A stretch of 63,834 bases of DNA, taken from positions 1 to 63,834 of the forward strand of contig NZ_LLYA01000167.1 in NCBI RefSeq assembly GCF_001440415.1, read 5' to 3'. The notes below the pieces were generated by a model. The model saw only the letters and a program-made list of their open reading frames with translations, was not told the origin of the DNA and ran no database searches. The position numbers and the translations under genes were made by a program. Below, piece after piece: positions 8,174 through 14,159 of this stretch (its first letter is position 1; each line of letters starts with the position of its first letter). This DNA is from Bradyrhizobium retamae (lineage in GTDB: Bacteria > Pseudomonadota > Alphaproteobacteria > Rhizobiales > Xanthobacteraceae).

Positions 8174-8428
8174 TTAGTTGCTGACGCGCTTCTCGACGTA
8201 GACGAGGCCGCCTCCGATACTGATCTTGCTGATCTCGAACTCGACTTCGATGTCATCCCACAGCATGTACGGATGCGAGGTACGGCCCCCGACCAATAGC
8301 CGGATGAAGCCGCCGTTAGCGCCCGCATAAATCTCACCCTTGCGCTCGAACAGCTTTGCTTGCTTGTACACGCCGCTCTTGGTGTTGCGGATCACGGTCT
8401 GCTTGTCTTCGATTGCACTAAAGAGCAT
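8174..8428 (-). CDS. Small phage protein, predicted beta-rich
   Basis: 84 residues starting MLFSAIEDKQTVIRNTKSGV. Alternating strands with glycines (KGEIYAGANGGFIRLLVGGR, then ISIGGGLVYVEKR) suggest a small beta fold. Function not recognised. Confidence 0.6.
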   Translation of the reverse strand: MLFSAIEDKQTVIRNTKSGVYKQAKLFERKGEIYAGANGGFIRLLVGGRTSHPYMLWDDIEVEFEISKISIGGGLVYVEKRVSN

Positions 8429-8446
8429 TGATCCCTCGTATGTTGT

Positions 8447-8695
8447 TCAGTTGTAGAAGCGGCACTCGCACATGAGCGGCAGTGCTCGAACGTAAGCCTT
8501 GGCCGATGCACGATCAGCAGCTCGAAAGAAGTCGTCACGCCTGAAGGCGTGGCCGGGATCGTCTTCGCAGAAGAAGTAGTAGAGGCGCTGACCAGTACCG
8601 AAGTAGCGCCCCATGTCGTCATAGCCTCCGCTGTTCAAGCGAACGCGCTGAAGCGTCACCTTGCCCTTGTAGTTGTGCGGATTGCCTACAGCCAT
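8447..8695 (-). CDS. Small phage protein of unknown function
   Basis: 82 residues starting MAVGNPHNYKGKVTLQRVRL, aromatic-rich (RLYYFFCEDDPGHAFRRDDFF). I chose the ATG at 8695; an upstream in-frame ATG at 8707 is possible. Follows a related small gene (8698-8871) with a 2-bp gap; both share the style of a short N-terminal strand and a W/Y/F-rich middle. Confidence 0.6.
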   Translation of the reverse strand: MAVGNPHNYKGKVTLQRVRLNSGGYDDMGRYFGTGQRLYYFFCEDDPGHAFRRDDFFRAADRASAKAYVRALPLMCECRFYN

Positions 8696-8697
8696 TG

Positions 8698-8871
8698 TTA
8701 CCCCCATTGCCGAATAGCGATGCACTCATGCACCGGAACGTCAGCTTTGTTGCGGATGTTGTAGTCGTCGCGATGCGCCTTGCGCGCATCCCATGCCGTG
8801 GCGGCGTGGATGATCTGCCACTTATCCGGGTCATGCGCCCAGTAGCATTTGTAGGTGTTCTGCTCAGTCAT
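8698..8871 (-). CDS. Small phage protein of unknown function
   Basis: 57 residues starting MTEQNTYKCYWAHDPDKWQI, ending ECIAIRQWG. The ATG at 8871 lies inside the end of ardA (8-bp overlap). Co-translation with the antirestriction gene suggests a shared host-takeover role, by position only. Confidence 0.6.
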   Translation of the reverse strand: MTEQNTYKCYWAHDPDKWQIIHAATAWDARKAHRDDYNIRNKADVPVHECIAIRQWG

Positions 8872-9370
8872 TGCTGAACACCCACAAGTCGCCGTCATGA
8901 CGAGCGAACGTAATGCCGTCGTGCTCCATGTCACGAGCATACGCTTCGTAATCGAAGTAGTTCTTCACCCAGTCCGGTACACCGTCGAACGCACAGGTAT
9001 CGTCGAGGTACTGTGCAGCGAACTCAGCTTTGGTATCAGCCTTGCCCATAAACGCATCACGAGCACGATCAATGTCAGCATCGCTATCGACGTTCTCTCG
9101 GTACACTTCGAGCAACTGCCGGTCGTCTTCGTCGAGCGCAATCCATGCGAACAACTCCTCGCTCACGCTGCTCTCGCTGTAGTACGAACGAGGGAAGCCC
9201 TCGAAGTCCTGAAACATAAGTTCAGGATCAGCCTCGTCTTTGTGCAGTTCTTTGCACGCTTCAAGGAACGCATCCTTGTCGCTGTAGTCGTCGAGGTCGA
9301 GCCATGCGCCCTTGATCGAGCCGCTGTTGTATTTGGCGTATGTGCCGACGTAGAGACGTGGCGTGCTCAT
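8864..9370 (-). CDS. ardA: ArdA antirestriction protein
   Basis: 168 residues, acidic, matching ArdA: RLYVGTYAKYNSGSIKGAWL at the N-terminus, then ELHKDEADPELMFQDFEGFP, VYRENVDS, RDAFMGKADTKAEFAAQYLD and the C-terminal HDGDLWVF. ArdA dimers mimic about 42 bp of bent B-form DNA and block type I restriction-modification enzymes; many negative charges are visible here as expected. Starts at 9370, overlapping the upstream stop by 4 bp. ArdA is best known from conjugative elements, so its presence in a T7-like phage, where the Ocr mimic usually does this job, is notable. Confidence 0.9.
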   Translation of the reverse strand: MSTPRLYVGTYAKYNSGSIKGAWLDLDDYSDKDAFLEACKELHKDEADPELMFQDFEGFPRSYYSESSVSEELFAWIALDEDDRQLLEVYRENVDSDADIDRARDAFMGKADTKAEFAAQYLDDTCAFDGVPDWVKNYFDYEAYARDMEHDGITFARHDGDLWVFSND

Positions 9371-9600
9371 GTCATCCTCTGGCGTGAGAGTTCATCGCGG
9401 ATTGCTTCAGTGGTCTCGTGAAGCTTCGTGTACCAGTCGCTGTTAGCGACAAGCGTGTTGCCCTCGAAGCGATACCGGCCCTGTTCAAACAGAGCAGCGT
9501 CGAGCGCATTCAGCACGCTAACGAGCCGGTTGCCCGAGATAGCAAGCGTGATAGTGCGATCCGCGCCATTGTCAGGCGCAGCGAGTTCAGCAGCGGTCAT
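9367..9600 (-). CDS. Small phage protein of unknown function
   Basis: 77 residues starting MTAAELAAPDNGADRTITLA, with SGNRLVSVLNALDAALFEQG in the middle and a helical C-terminus. The ATG at 9600 precedes ardA with a 4-bp overlap. Function not recognised; ardA neighbourhood suggests a host-interaction gene. Confidence 0.6.
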   Translation of the reverse strand: MTAAELAAPDNGADRTITLAISGNRLVSVLNALDAALFEQGRYRFEGNTLVANSDWYTKLHETTEAIRDELSRQRMT

Positions 9601-9602
9601 GA

Positions 9603-9845
9603 CTATTCCTCCACCAGTGCAGTGTACGTGTAGCAATCAGCAGCGAGCGTGCCGCAGACTCGGCGTGCGTCGTGCCAATTGAGGAAGCCAACGTCGTCTT
9701 CACATGAGCATGGAGTTGCGCCTAACCACTCAATGAACTTGTCGGCTTGCTGTATCTCTTCTTCATCCAGCCCTGACGCATCGCCATTGATGAAGTAACA
9801 GGCCCAGTACGAGGGCGCTGTGCCGGTAACTGTTATGAGAGCCAT
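9603..9845 (-). CDS. Small phage protein of unknown function
   Basis: 80 residues starting MALITVTGTAPSYWACYFIN, then GDASGLDEEEIQQADKFIEW; resembles a group of small plasmid- and phage-borne proteins with a YFINGD motif often found beside ardA. I cannot name a function. ATG at 9845. Confidence 0.6.
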   Translation of the reverse strand: MALITVTGTAPSYWACYFINGDASGLDEEEIQQADKFIEWLGATPCSCEDDVGFLNWHDARRVCGTLAADCYTYTALVEE

Positions 9846-9846
9846 G

Positions 9847-9975
9847 TCAGCCCTCAATCTGTGAGCCGGGTATCATGAAGCGCATGTGCTCGCGCCAGTA
9901 GCCATCCTCGAAGCTCTCGAAGACGATGTAGTCAGCGTCCGGTAAGAACAGGACGTGATATCGATGATGCTTCAT
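9847..9975 (-). CDS. 42-residue phage protein
   Basis: Very short gene: MKHHRYHVLFLPDADYIVFE, then SFEDGYWREHMRFMIPGSQIEG. It fills the space between its neighbours exactly, overlaps the upstream stop by 4 bp (ATGA at 9972-9975), and has GGAGG 8 bp before the ATG at 9975. These features support a real gene. Function unknown. Confidence 0.6.
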   Translation of the reverse strand: MKHHRYHVLFLPDADYIVFESFEDGYWREHMRFMIPGSQIEG

Positions 9976-10118
9976 CGGAACGCCCTCCGCTCATAGCTAC
10001 GACGAACGCGGCGATTGCAGTACCCGTAGTACATGCCGCGTCCGATCTGGATCAGACACAGCACGAGGCACGAGAGCGGCACGAAGAACACGACGAACAG
10101 AAGCCAGAAAATATCCAT
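9972..10118 (-). CDS. Small phage membrane protein
   Basis: 48 residues beginning MDIFWLLFVVFFVPLSCLVL: one hydrophobic helix (residues 3-26) followed by a basic cytoplasmic tail (CNRRVRRSYERRAFR). ATG at 10118. It overlaps the next gene by 4 bp. Could be a membrane-acting host-interaction protein; unproven. Confidence 0.6.
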   Translation of the reverse strand: MDIFWLLFVVFFVPLSCLVLCLIQIGRGMYYGYCNRRVRRSYERRAFR

Positions 10119-10119
10119 G

Positions 10120-10392
10120 TCAGCCTCCCAGTGTGTGACGGAATACGAGACAGCCGTTGTCATCGCCTGTGACGTAGCCACAGACCTTGACGCCACCGAT
10201 TGAACAGAGCGCGGGAATTGAAAAGAACGTGTCCGCATGTCCGGTGATAGTCACCGTGCGGCGCATATCGCCTGCCATGCTTTCGATGCGGCAGTTCTCA
10301 ATGCGGGCGAGCGTAGGTCCGCCCATCCAATCGGCGTACCAAAGTTTCGCGCCGTCAGTTTGCGCGTCGTGACGATCCGAGCGGAAACGCAT
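10120..10392 (-). CDS. Small phage protein of unknown function
   Basis: 90 residues starting MRFRSDRHDAQTDGAKLWYA; beta-rich with several Gly and Cys residues. First gene after a strong terminator; ATG at 10392 with GGAGGGACAC just upstream. Confidence 0.6.
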   Translation of the reverse strand: MRFRSDRHDAQTDGAKLWYADWMGGPTLARIENCRIESMAGDMRRTVTITGHADTFFSIPALCSIGGVKVCGYVTGDDNGCLVFRHTLGG

Positions 10393-10408
10393 GTGTCCCT
10401 CCGAACGC

Positions 10409-10443
10409 AAAAAGGGCGCAGACTGAATTAACAATCTGCGCCC
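10409..10443 (-). terminator. Rho-independent terminator
   Basis: On the minus strand, GGGCGCAGA (10443-10435) pairs with TCTGCGCCC (10422-10414) around a 12-nt loop and is followed by TTTTT. It stands between the genes at 10464-10976 and 10120-10392 and would split the left module into two transcripts or attenuate the second. Confidence 0.85.
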
Positions 10444-10463
10444 GGTTGAATGGTAGCTGTAGC

Positions 10464-10976
10464 TTAGACGGTCGCGGGCTTGAGCTTCGCAAGCGAATGC
10501 ATCAGCGCGGTATGCTTGCCGGTCGCGCCGGTTTCCTTCTCATCCTTCGCGAGCTTCTTGATAATTTTGTCAAGCAGCGCGGCCACGTCCACCGGCACAT
10601 ACACCGGCTCAGGAGAGAACATCCAGAAAGGCTCAAGCATAGCGCCCTTCACGTCGCACGCCTTGCCCTTGACGAACGTAACTTCGTCGCCGTCGATCAT
10701 GACCGGGCCGAACGCGACGAACCAATCCTTCAGCGCGTTCTTCCGCGTCATGTCGGGGCACGCCACAAGCAACTCAGTCACGAGCCGAATGTCGCTGTGC
10801 TTCGCCACATGGTCGAGCACGGAGCACGCGGCCTGATGGATATCCTGTTGCAGCGTTTGGCCGCGACGATGGATGCTCACGAGCGCGGCCTTGATGGCCT
10901 TCTCGCCAACGAGCAGCTTGACGGTAGCCACAACGGGCGTAGCGGGCGCAGTGGTAGCCTTGGCAGTCTTGGTCAT
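10464..10976 (-). CDS. Phage protein of unknown function
   Basis: 170 residues. An Ala/Thr/Val-rich N-terminus is followed by helices: LVSIHRRGQTLQQDIHQAAC (about 33-52), SVLDHVAKHSDIRLVTELLV and KNALKDWFVAFGPV, and a Lys-rich end. Proteins of this layout recur in podoviruses of many hosts without known function. Followed by the terminator at 10409-10443. Confidence 0.7.
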   Translation of the reverse strand: MTKTAKATTAPATPVVATVKLLVGEKAIKAALVSIHRRGQTLQQDIHQAACSVLDHVAKHSDIRLVTELLVACPDMTRKNALKDWFVAFGPVMIDGDEVTFVKGKACDVKGAMLEPFWMFSPEPVYVPVDVAALLDKIIKKLAKDEKETGATGKHTALMHSLAKLKPATV

Positions 10977-11023
10977 GCGAGTAGCCTCTTCTGGAATGAA
11001 CGCACTGATGGCGTCGTCTGGTT

Positions 11024-11043
11024 AGCCTAGCTACCGGCTAGGC
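11024..11043. repeat. Short hairpin between two left-module genes
   Basis: GCCTAGC (about 11025-11031) and GCTAGGC (about 11037-11043) form a 7-bp stem in the 75-bp gap between two genes. No T-tract follows. It could be an RNA-processing or weak pausing site. Confidence 0.45.
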
Positions 11044-11051
11044 GCGGTCGC

Positions 11052-11258
11052 TTAGATCGCGTCGCGCAGCTTGGCATCGCGGCGACGGCGCATAGCTGCG
11101 CCGGTCAATACCGCGTCCTCAAGGCAATCCGTGTAGTACGCGGCCTTATCGTCGCGAGCTTCGAGGAAGTTCACGCGATAGTCACCGTGGCCGGTATTGC
11201 GCAGCGTCATGCGGTTCACGCTCATGCGCTGATGCGCTTCTCTTACAGTCATGTTCAT
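11052..11258 (-). CDS. Small phage protein of unknown function
   Basis: 68 residues starting MNMTVREAHQRMSVNRMTLR; polar, with a basic C-terminus (MRRRRDAKLRDAI). ATG at 11258. First gene of the left module, directly after the palindrome-rich non-coding region. Confidence 0.55.
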   Translation of the reverse strand: MNMTVREAHQRMSVNRMTLRNTGHGDYRVNFLEARDDKAAYYTDCLEDAVLTGAAMRRRRDAKLRDAI

Positions 11259-11270
11259 AGCCGTAGCCCT

Positions 11271-11373
11271 TAGTTGGTTATGCGAGCATACAGTAGGCGT
11301 GCCAATAGCCACGCGGTACATCCGTGCGTGGTACAGACAGCTTGCTAGCCTTGTATGCTCACATAACCAACTA
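11271..11373. repeat. 103-bp hairpin with 21-bp arms
   Basis: Arms 11271-11291 and 11353-11373 match at 20 of 21 positions (left begins TAGTTGGTTATG, right ends CATAACCAACTA). Inside is a second small stem, CCACGC with GCGTGG. It lies immediately upstream of the first left-module gene, so it would form at the 5' end of that mRNA. The 11-mer AACCAACTAGG recurs at about 13220. Confidence 0.8.
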
Positions 11374-11576
11374 GGCGCAGTTGTAGCGTTCCCCGTATCC
11401 CTACAGTGAACGTGCGTCTAGCTGGCTGCTATGTATTGATTTGCGTATTTATGAAGTGCAGTATTTCACCCGCTTGTTTCCTGTATTCACACTAGAGCCA
11501 CCCAATATAACCATTGGTGCAATCGGGCCATTCCCTAGTGCTACTCTTACAGTTCGCGCGCTGTTAGTTCCTGTAC

Positions 11577-11633
11577 TGGAATAAGCCTATAACAACCTTG
11601 GCATTGGCATAGTTATAGCGCGTGCTTATTCCA
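11577..11633. repeat. Inverted repeat with 17 paired positions
   Basis: TGGAATAAGC and CTATAAC (11577-11593) pair with GTTATAG (11612-11618) and GCTTATTCCA (11624-11633); a 5-nt bulge separates the two blocks on the right. All 17 positions pair perfectly. Confidence 0.75.
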
Positions 11634-11889
11634 TGCGGACAGTCGGCCTCCCACAAGTGCGATGCACATTCCGCCCGTATATCAACTAGCATTAAGCGCC
11701 GCCGCATTGGCCGGTCACAAAGGACACTTAGCGCGCACTAGTCACGGTCGGAACGCACGGCATAATGCGTGGTTCCATAAATCCGCATATACTGCCAACC
11801 CTAAGTATCGTGCAGGGACTGAGGTTCTTAACCTAAGTATGCGCCCAATAAGGGATCATTATTGCGTGTCTTACCATGTCACGCCGCAG

Positions 11890-12040
11890 TAGCAGTATAT
11901 GCTGCTAACCCATTCAGACTATCAACCCTAGTCCGATCAGTAGGCTTATTCAGTAGATACGCTGACGAGAGAGACAGTAAGAACCAAGCAAGTCGCCGGA
12001 GCAGTTAGCTAAGAGGTTCAAACCGTCGCTTCGTTGCGAC
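11890..12040. repeat. Two short palindromes
   Basis: TAGCAG with CTGCTA at 11890-11907 (6-nt loop) and GTCGC with GCGAC at 12025-12040 (6-nt loop). Individually weak, but part of the dense series in this region. Confidence 0.5.
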
Positions 12041-12044
12041 AACC

Positions 12045-12231
12045 AAACAATAGCATGTTTCGTTCTGTGGAATAGCTATTGTTTTGATCCGTAGCTATCG
12101 AAAGGCACAGATACCGGCTTATGTAATTGATTATACGAGTATAATAATCTTATGCGGTATCTGTAATTGTATCAGCATGATCTAGTGTTTTGATACGTAT
12201 TTAGTATCTGTACAGTACTAGATCGATCATG
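12045..12231. repeat. Series of four inverted repeats in AT-rich DNA
   Basis: AAACAATAGC and GCTATTGTTT (12045-12084, perfect 10 bp); ACAGATACCG and CGGTATCTGT (12107-12164, perfect 10 bp, with ATTATA/TATAAT nested inside); CATGATCTAGT against ACTAGATCGATCATG (12176-12231, 4-nt bulge) with GATAC/GTATC nested inside. They follow one another almost without gaps, an arrangement unlikely by chance. Confidence 0.75.
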
Positions 12232-12260
12232 GATAGTATATCTAGATCAATAGCTTAGAG

Positions 12261-12387
12261 GCATAGCAAGGCTATAGCCTATGCTATCAGCTATGTGTAA
12301 TTCCATGCTGGATTGGTTATACATACTAGTAGGCTCTATTCGGCCTAGATATGTATTCAGATAGCTATATATGAGCTAAGTATCTGA
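12261..12387. repeat. Three further inverted repeats
   Basis: GGCTATAGCC (perfect palindrome) enclosed by GCATA/TATGC at 12261-12284; ATACATACTAG against CTAGATATGTAT at 12319-12356 (1-nt bulge); TCAGATA and TATCTGA with inner GCT/AGC at 12357-12387. They continue the series up to the presumed promoter at 12444. Confidence 0.7.
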
Positions 12388-12443
12388 TTAGCTTATTATA
12401 ATTCTGTTAGACCGATACACCTAACGATGTACCGTTCTATATT

Positions 12444-12456
12444 CCTAATAGGGAGG
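12444..12456 (-). promoter_or_regulatory. Candidate phage RNA polymerase promoter (copy 1)
   Basis: Minus strand CCTCCCTATTAGG, preceded by CATTC and followed by AATATAG. Identical 13-mers occur at 18005, 29560, 33196 and 50192. CTCCCTATTAGG resembles CTCACTATAGGG of T7 promoters. It would transcribe into the AT-rich palindromic tract and on into the left module. Confidence 0.65.
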
Positions 12457-12480
12457 GAATGGCCTAGCAGTCCGGCTTAG

Positions 12481-12563
12481 AGCCAAGGGATAAGCTAGGA
12501 TGACAGAAACAGATGCCCGAGCTTGTATGCCCTAGCCGCCCATAAGGCTAGCTTGGCTTATCC
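12481..12563. repeat. Compound inverted repeat upstream of promoter copy 1
   Basis: AGCCAAG and GGATAAGC (12481-12495) find their complements CTTGGCT (12552-12558) and GCTTATCC (12556-12563) at the right end, in an order that allows two alternative pairings. CCTAGC and GCTAGC blocks lie between. Confidence 0.55.
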
Positions 12564-13196
12564 TATGATTATCCTGATAGGCATAGTGCATACCCTGCCC
12601 GGCTATTGACTACAGATGATAACTCAGATACAAACCGGATTGCACTATAATGGAAATGCTTGGCTATAAACATGGCTAGGCATGGGGGAAACTGAGCGCG
12701 CGACTTGTGTTAGATACCCCCACGAATTTCCCCCTCGTTTTCGCGATCCCGCTCTCCGAAAAATCTGCGGAGAATAGCTGGGGTAATCCCCGCATAGCCC
12801 GGTTCGATCTGAGGACCGCCGAGGCTTAGCAGCCAGACTCGCCTGTGCGTTATTCCTGACCGGGAGCTACCCAAGTAGCCACGCCGAGAACGCCTCTCCA
12901 TAGCCCTCTATTTGCCTTCCCGGCCGAAGTGTGATTCTACTCCGGTGCGCCACCGAATTGCCGGGACGCCAACAATGGGGTTACTGACGATGAAGCACAC
13001 TGGTTCGTCGAGTGGGAGGATTTCATCACCGCTGGACCGGCTGGAACCTCACCGCCGACCTTTCCCGCCATCACGCTTCACAACTCGACAATTGGTCCGC
13101 TTGCGGATTATCGACGCGTCCCGTACGGCCTCAATTCGCCTCAGGTCTCTGCTCTACCGTTTAGGGCTTCTTCGCTGAACGAAAACACTAATGGGA

Positions 13197-13221
13197 GGCC
13201 GGGGTTATTACGCCCCGGCCA
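13197..13221. terminator. Strong GC hairpin downstream of late genes
   Basis: GGCCGGGG and CCCCGGCC form a perfect 8-bp stem with an 8-nt loop, about 110 bp after the stop of the last late gene (13330). On the minus strand the stem is followed by TCCCATTAGTGTTTT, only moderately T-rich. It may end late transcription. Confidence 0.5.
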
Positions 13222-13329
13222 ACCAACTAGGTTCTATACATCCACCGAAGCAACGCTAAGGTACCGGCTACGACTATAACGTACGTAGCAGATAACAGTA
13301 GTAGCGTAAGCAGTACGGTGAAGACCACG

Positions 13330-13677
13330 TTACACCAAGTCGGTGTACGAGACCGCCACGTCAACAGACGCGCTGTTCCACGCAGTCACTGCGTCGATGT
13401 ACAGAGTACGGTCGGCAGCGGTGTTCGCGCCGCCAATCAAAGGCGAGTACGCAACGAGAGCGGACGCAGCGACGGCACCAGCCGCCAGAACATCGGTGCC
13501 GCCGAGGGTCGTACCGATCTTGATGCCGCCAGTAACGGCGTTCGCCGTGTTGTTGCGGATGTAGATGCGCTCGACCACGGCACCCTGCGGGATGACCACG
13601 GAGCCAGCCGCCGCGATAGCGAGGCCGCGCTTCACACCGTGGATCGGGGTGGCAGCAGCAGTGAAAATATCAGCCAT
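13330..13677 (-). CDS. Probable small virion or decoration protein
   Basis: 115 residues starting MADIFTAAATPIHGVKRGLA. Beta-rich, Ala/Gly/Thr/Val-rich with no Cys, and strands such as SVVIPQGAVVERIYIRN, the composition of phage structural proteins such as capsid decoration or head-fibre domains. Last gene of the late block, after terminase. Assignment is by composition and position only. Confidence 0.6.
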   Translation of the reverse strand: MADIFTAAATPIHGVKRGLAIAAAGSVVIPQGAVVERIYIRNNTANAVTGGIKIGTTLGGTDVLAAGAVAASALVAYSPLIGGANTAADRTLYIDAVTAWNSASVDVAVSYTDLV

Positions 13678-13782
13678 TTTAGGTAATTTGTCCTTTAGGA
13701 ACTTATGTGATACATATGCGTTGCTTTACAGCAACCGAGATACAGCGCCTGTACTGACCGCGAGGTCTTACTGGGGCGCGTA

Positions 13783-13820
13783 GGCGGGGAGCATCAGGCC
13801 CTAACCGGATGCTCCCCGCC
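13783..13820. repeat. 13-bp perfect-stem hairpin
   Basis: GGCGGGGAGCATC and GATGCTCCCCGCC pair perfectly around a 12-nt loop, between two late genes. On the plus strand ACTTTTATT follows; on the minus strand (direction of the genes) no T-tract follows. More likely an RNA-processing or stability element, or a terminator against opposing transcription. Confidence 0.65.
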
Positions 13821-13827
13821 ACTTTTA

Positions 13828-14142
13828 TTAGACCTTCTCAGCCGGGAGCGGAGAGGCCACAGCGTTGATGCGCTGGCGCGGGTCTTCCGAGCGAGCAGCG
13901 ATCTTCGCCACGCGGGCTGTCACAGCATCGGCATCGGACTTCAGACGCGCAGCGGAGTGCGCGGCGATGATGCGCAAGGTCTGCAACAGCAGCTTGTGCT
14001 TCTCCTTGTTACCACGAACCGAGCTTGAAGCCCGTAGACCGGCCTTGCGAAGCTCCGAAGTCATACCCCAAGGGTCCAACGGAAACTCGACCAGTGCAGG
14101 GTTCGTAGAGACCTCTGCGGCCTCCTTCTTTTCTTCAGACAA
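13828..14142 (-). CDS. Phage protein of unknown function
   Basis: 104 residues starting with TTG at 14142 behind AGGAGATAAC. Acidic N-terminus (SEEKKEAAEVSTNP), then a basic helical region (ELRKAGLRASSSVRGNKEKH). It follows terL by 17 bp. Function not recognised. Confidence 0.6.
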   Translation of the reverse strand: MSEEKKEAAEVSTNPALVEFPLDPWGMTSELRKAGLRASSSVRGNKEKHKLLLQTLRIIAAHSAARLKSDADAVTARVAKIAARSEDPRQRINAVASPLPAEKV

Positions 14143-14159
14143 GTTATCTCCTGTGCGGT

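Larger units (their letters stand above)
11259..13329. other. Large non-coding, palindrome-rich region
   Basis: About 2.07 kb with no convincing gene in a phage that elsewhere packs genes end to end. From 11271 to 12563 there are at least eleven inverted repeats (arms 5-21 bp). The middle (about 12045-12440) is clearly AT-rich; the right part (12670-13329) is GC-richer. A copy of the presumed phage promoter lies at 12444-12456 and would read leftwards into the AT-rich tract. Promoter plus AT-rich tract resembles the T7 primary origin. Possible roles: replication origin, structured RNA, or recombination region. Confidence 0.75.

Noticed and set aside
11662..11892. 76-codon plus-strand frame in the non-coding region
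   Set aside because: No ribosome site, composition not protein-like, and it crosses several inverted repeats.
12710..12901. 63-codon minus-strand frame in the non-coding region
   Set aside because: A GAGGG lies only 2 bp before the ATG, and the Arg/Gly/Ser-rich product resembles no known protein; probably chance, though not excluded.
12912..13178. 88-codon plus-strand frame starting MPSRPKC
   Set aside because: Ser/Arg/Pro-rich product typical of a shadow frame; the adjacent frame without a start codon looks more protein-like.
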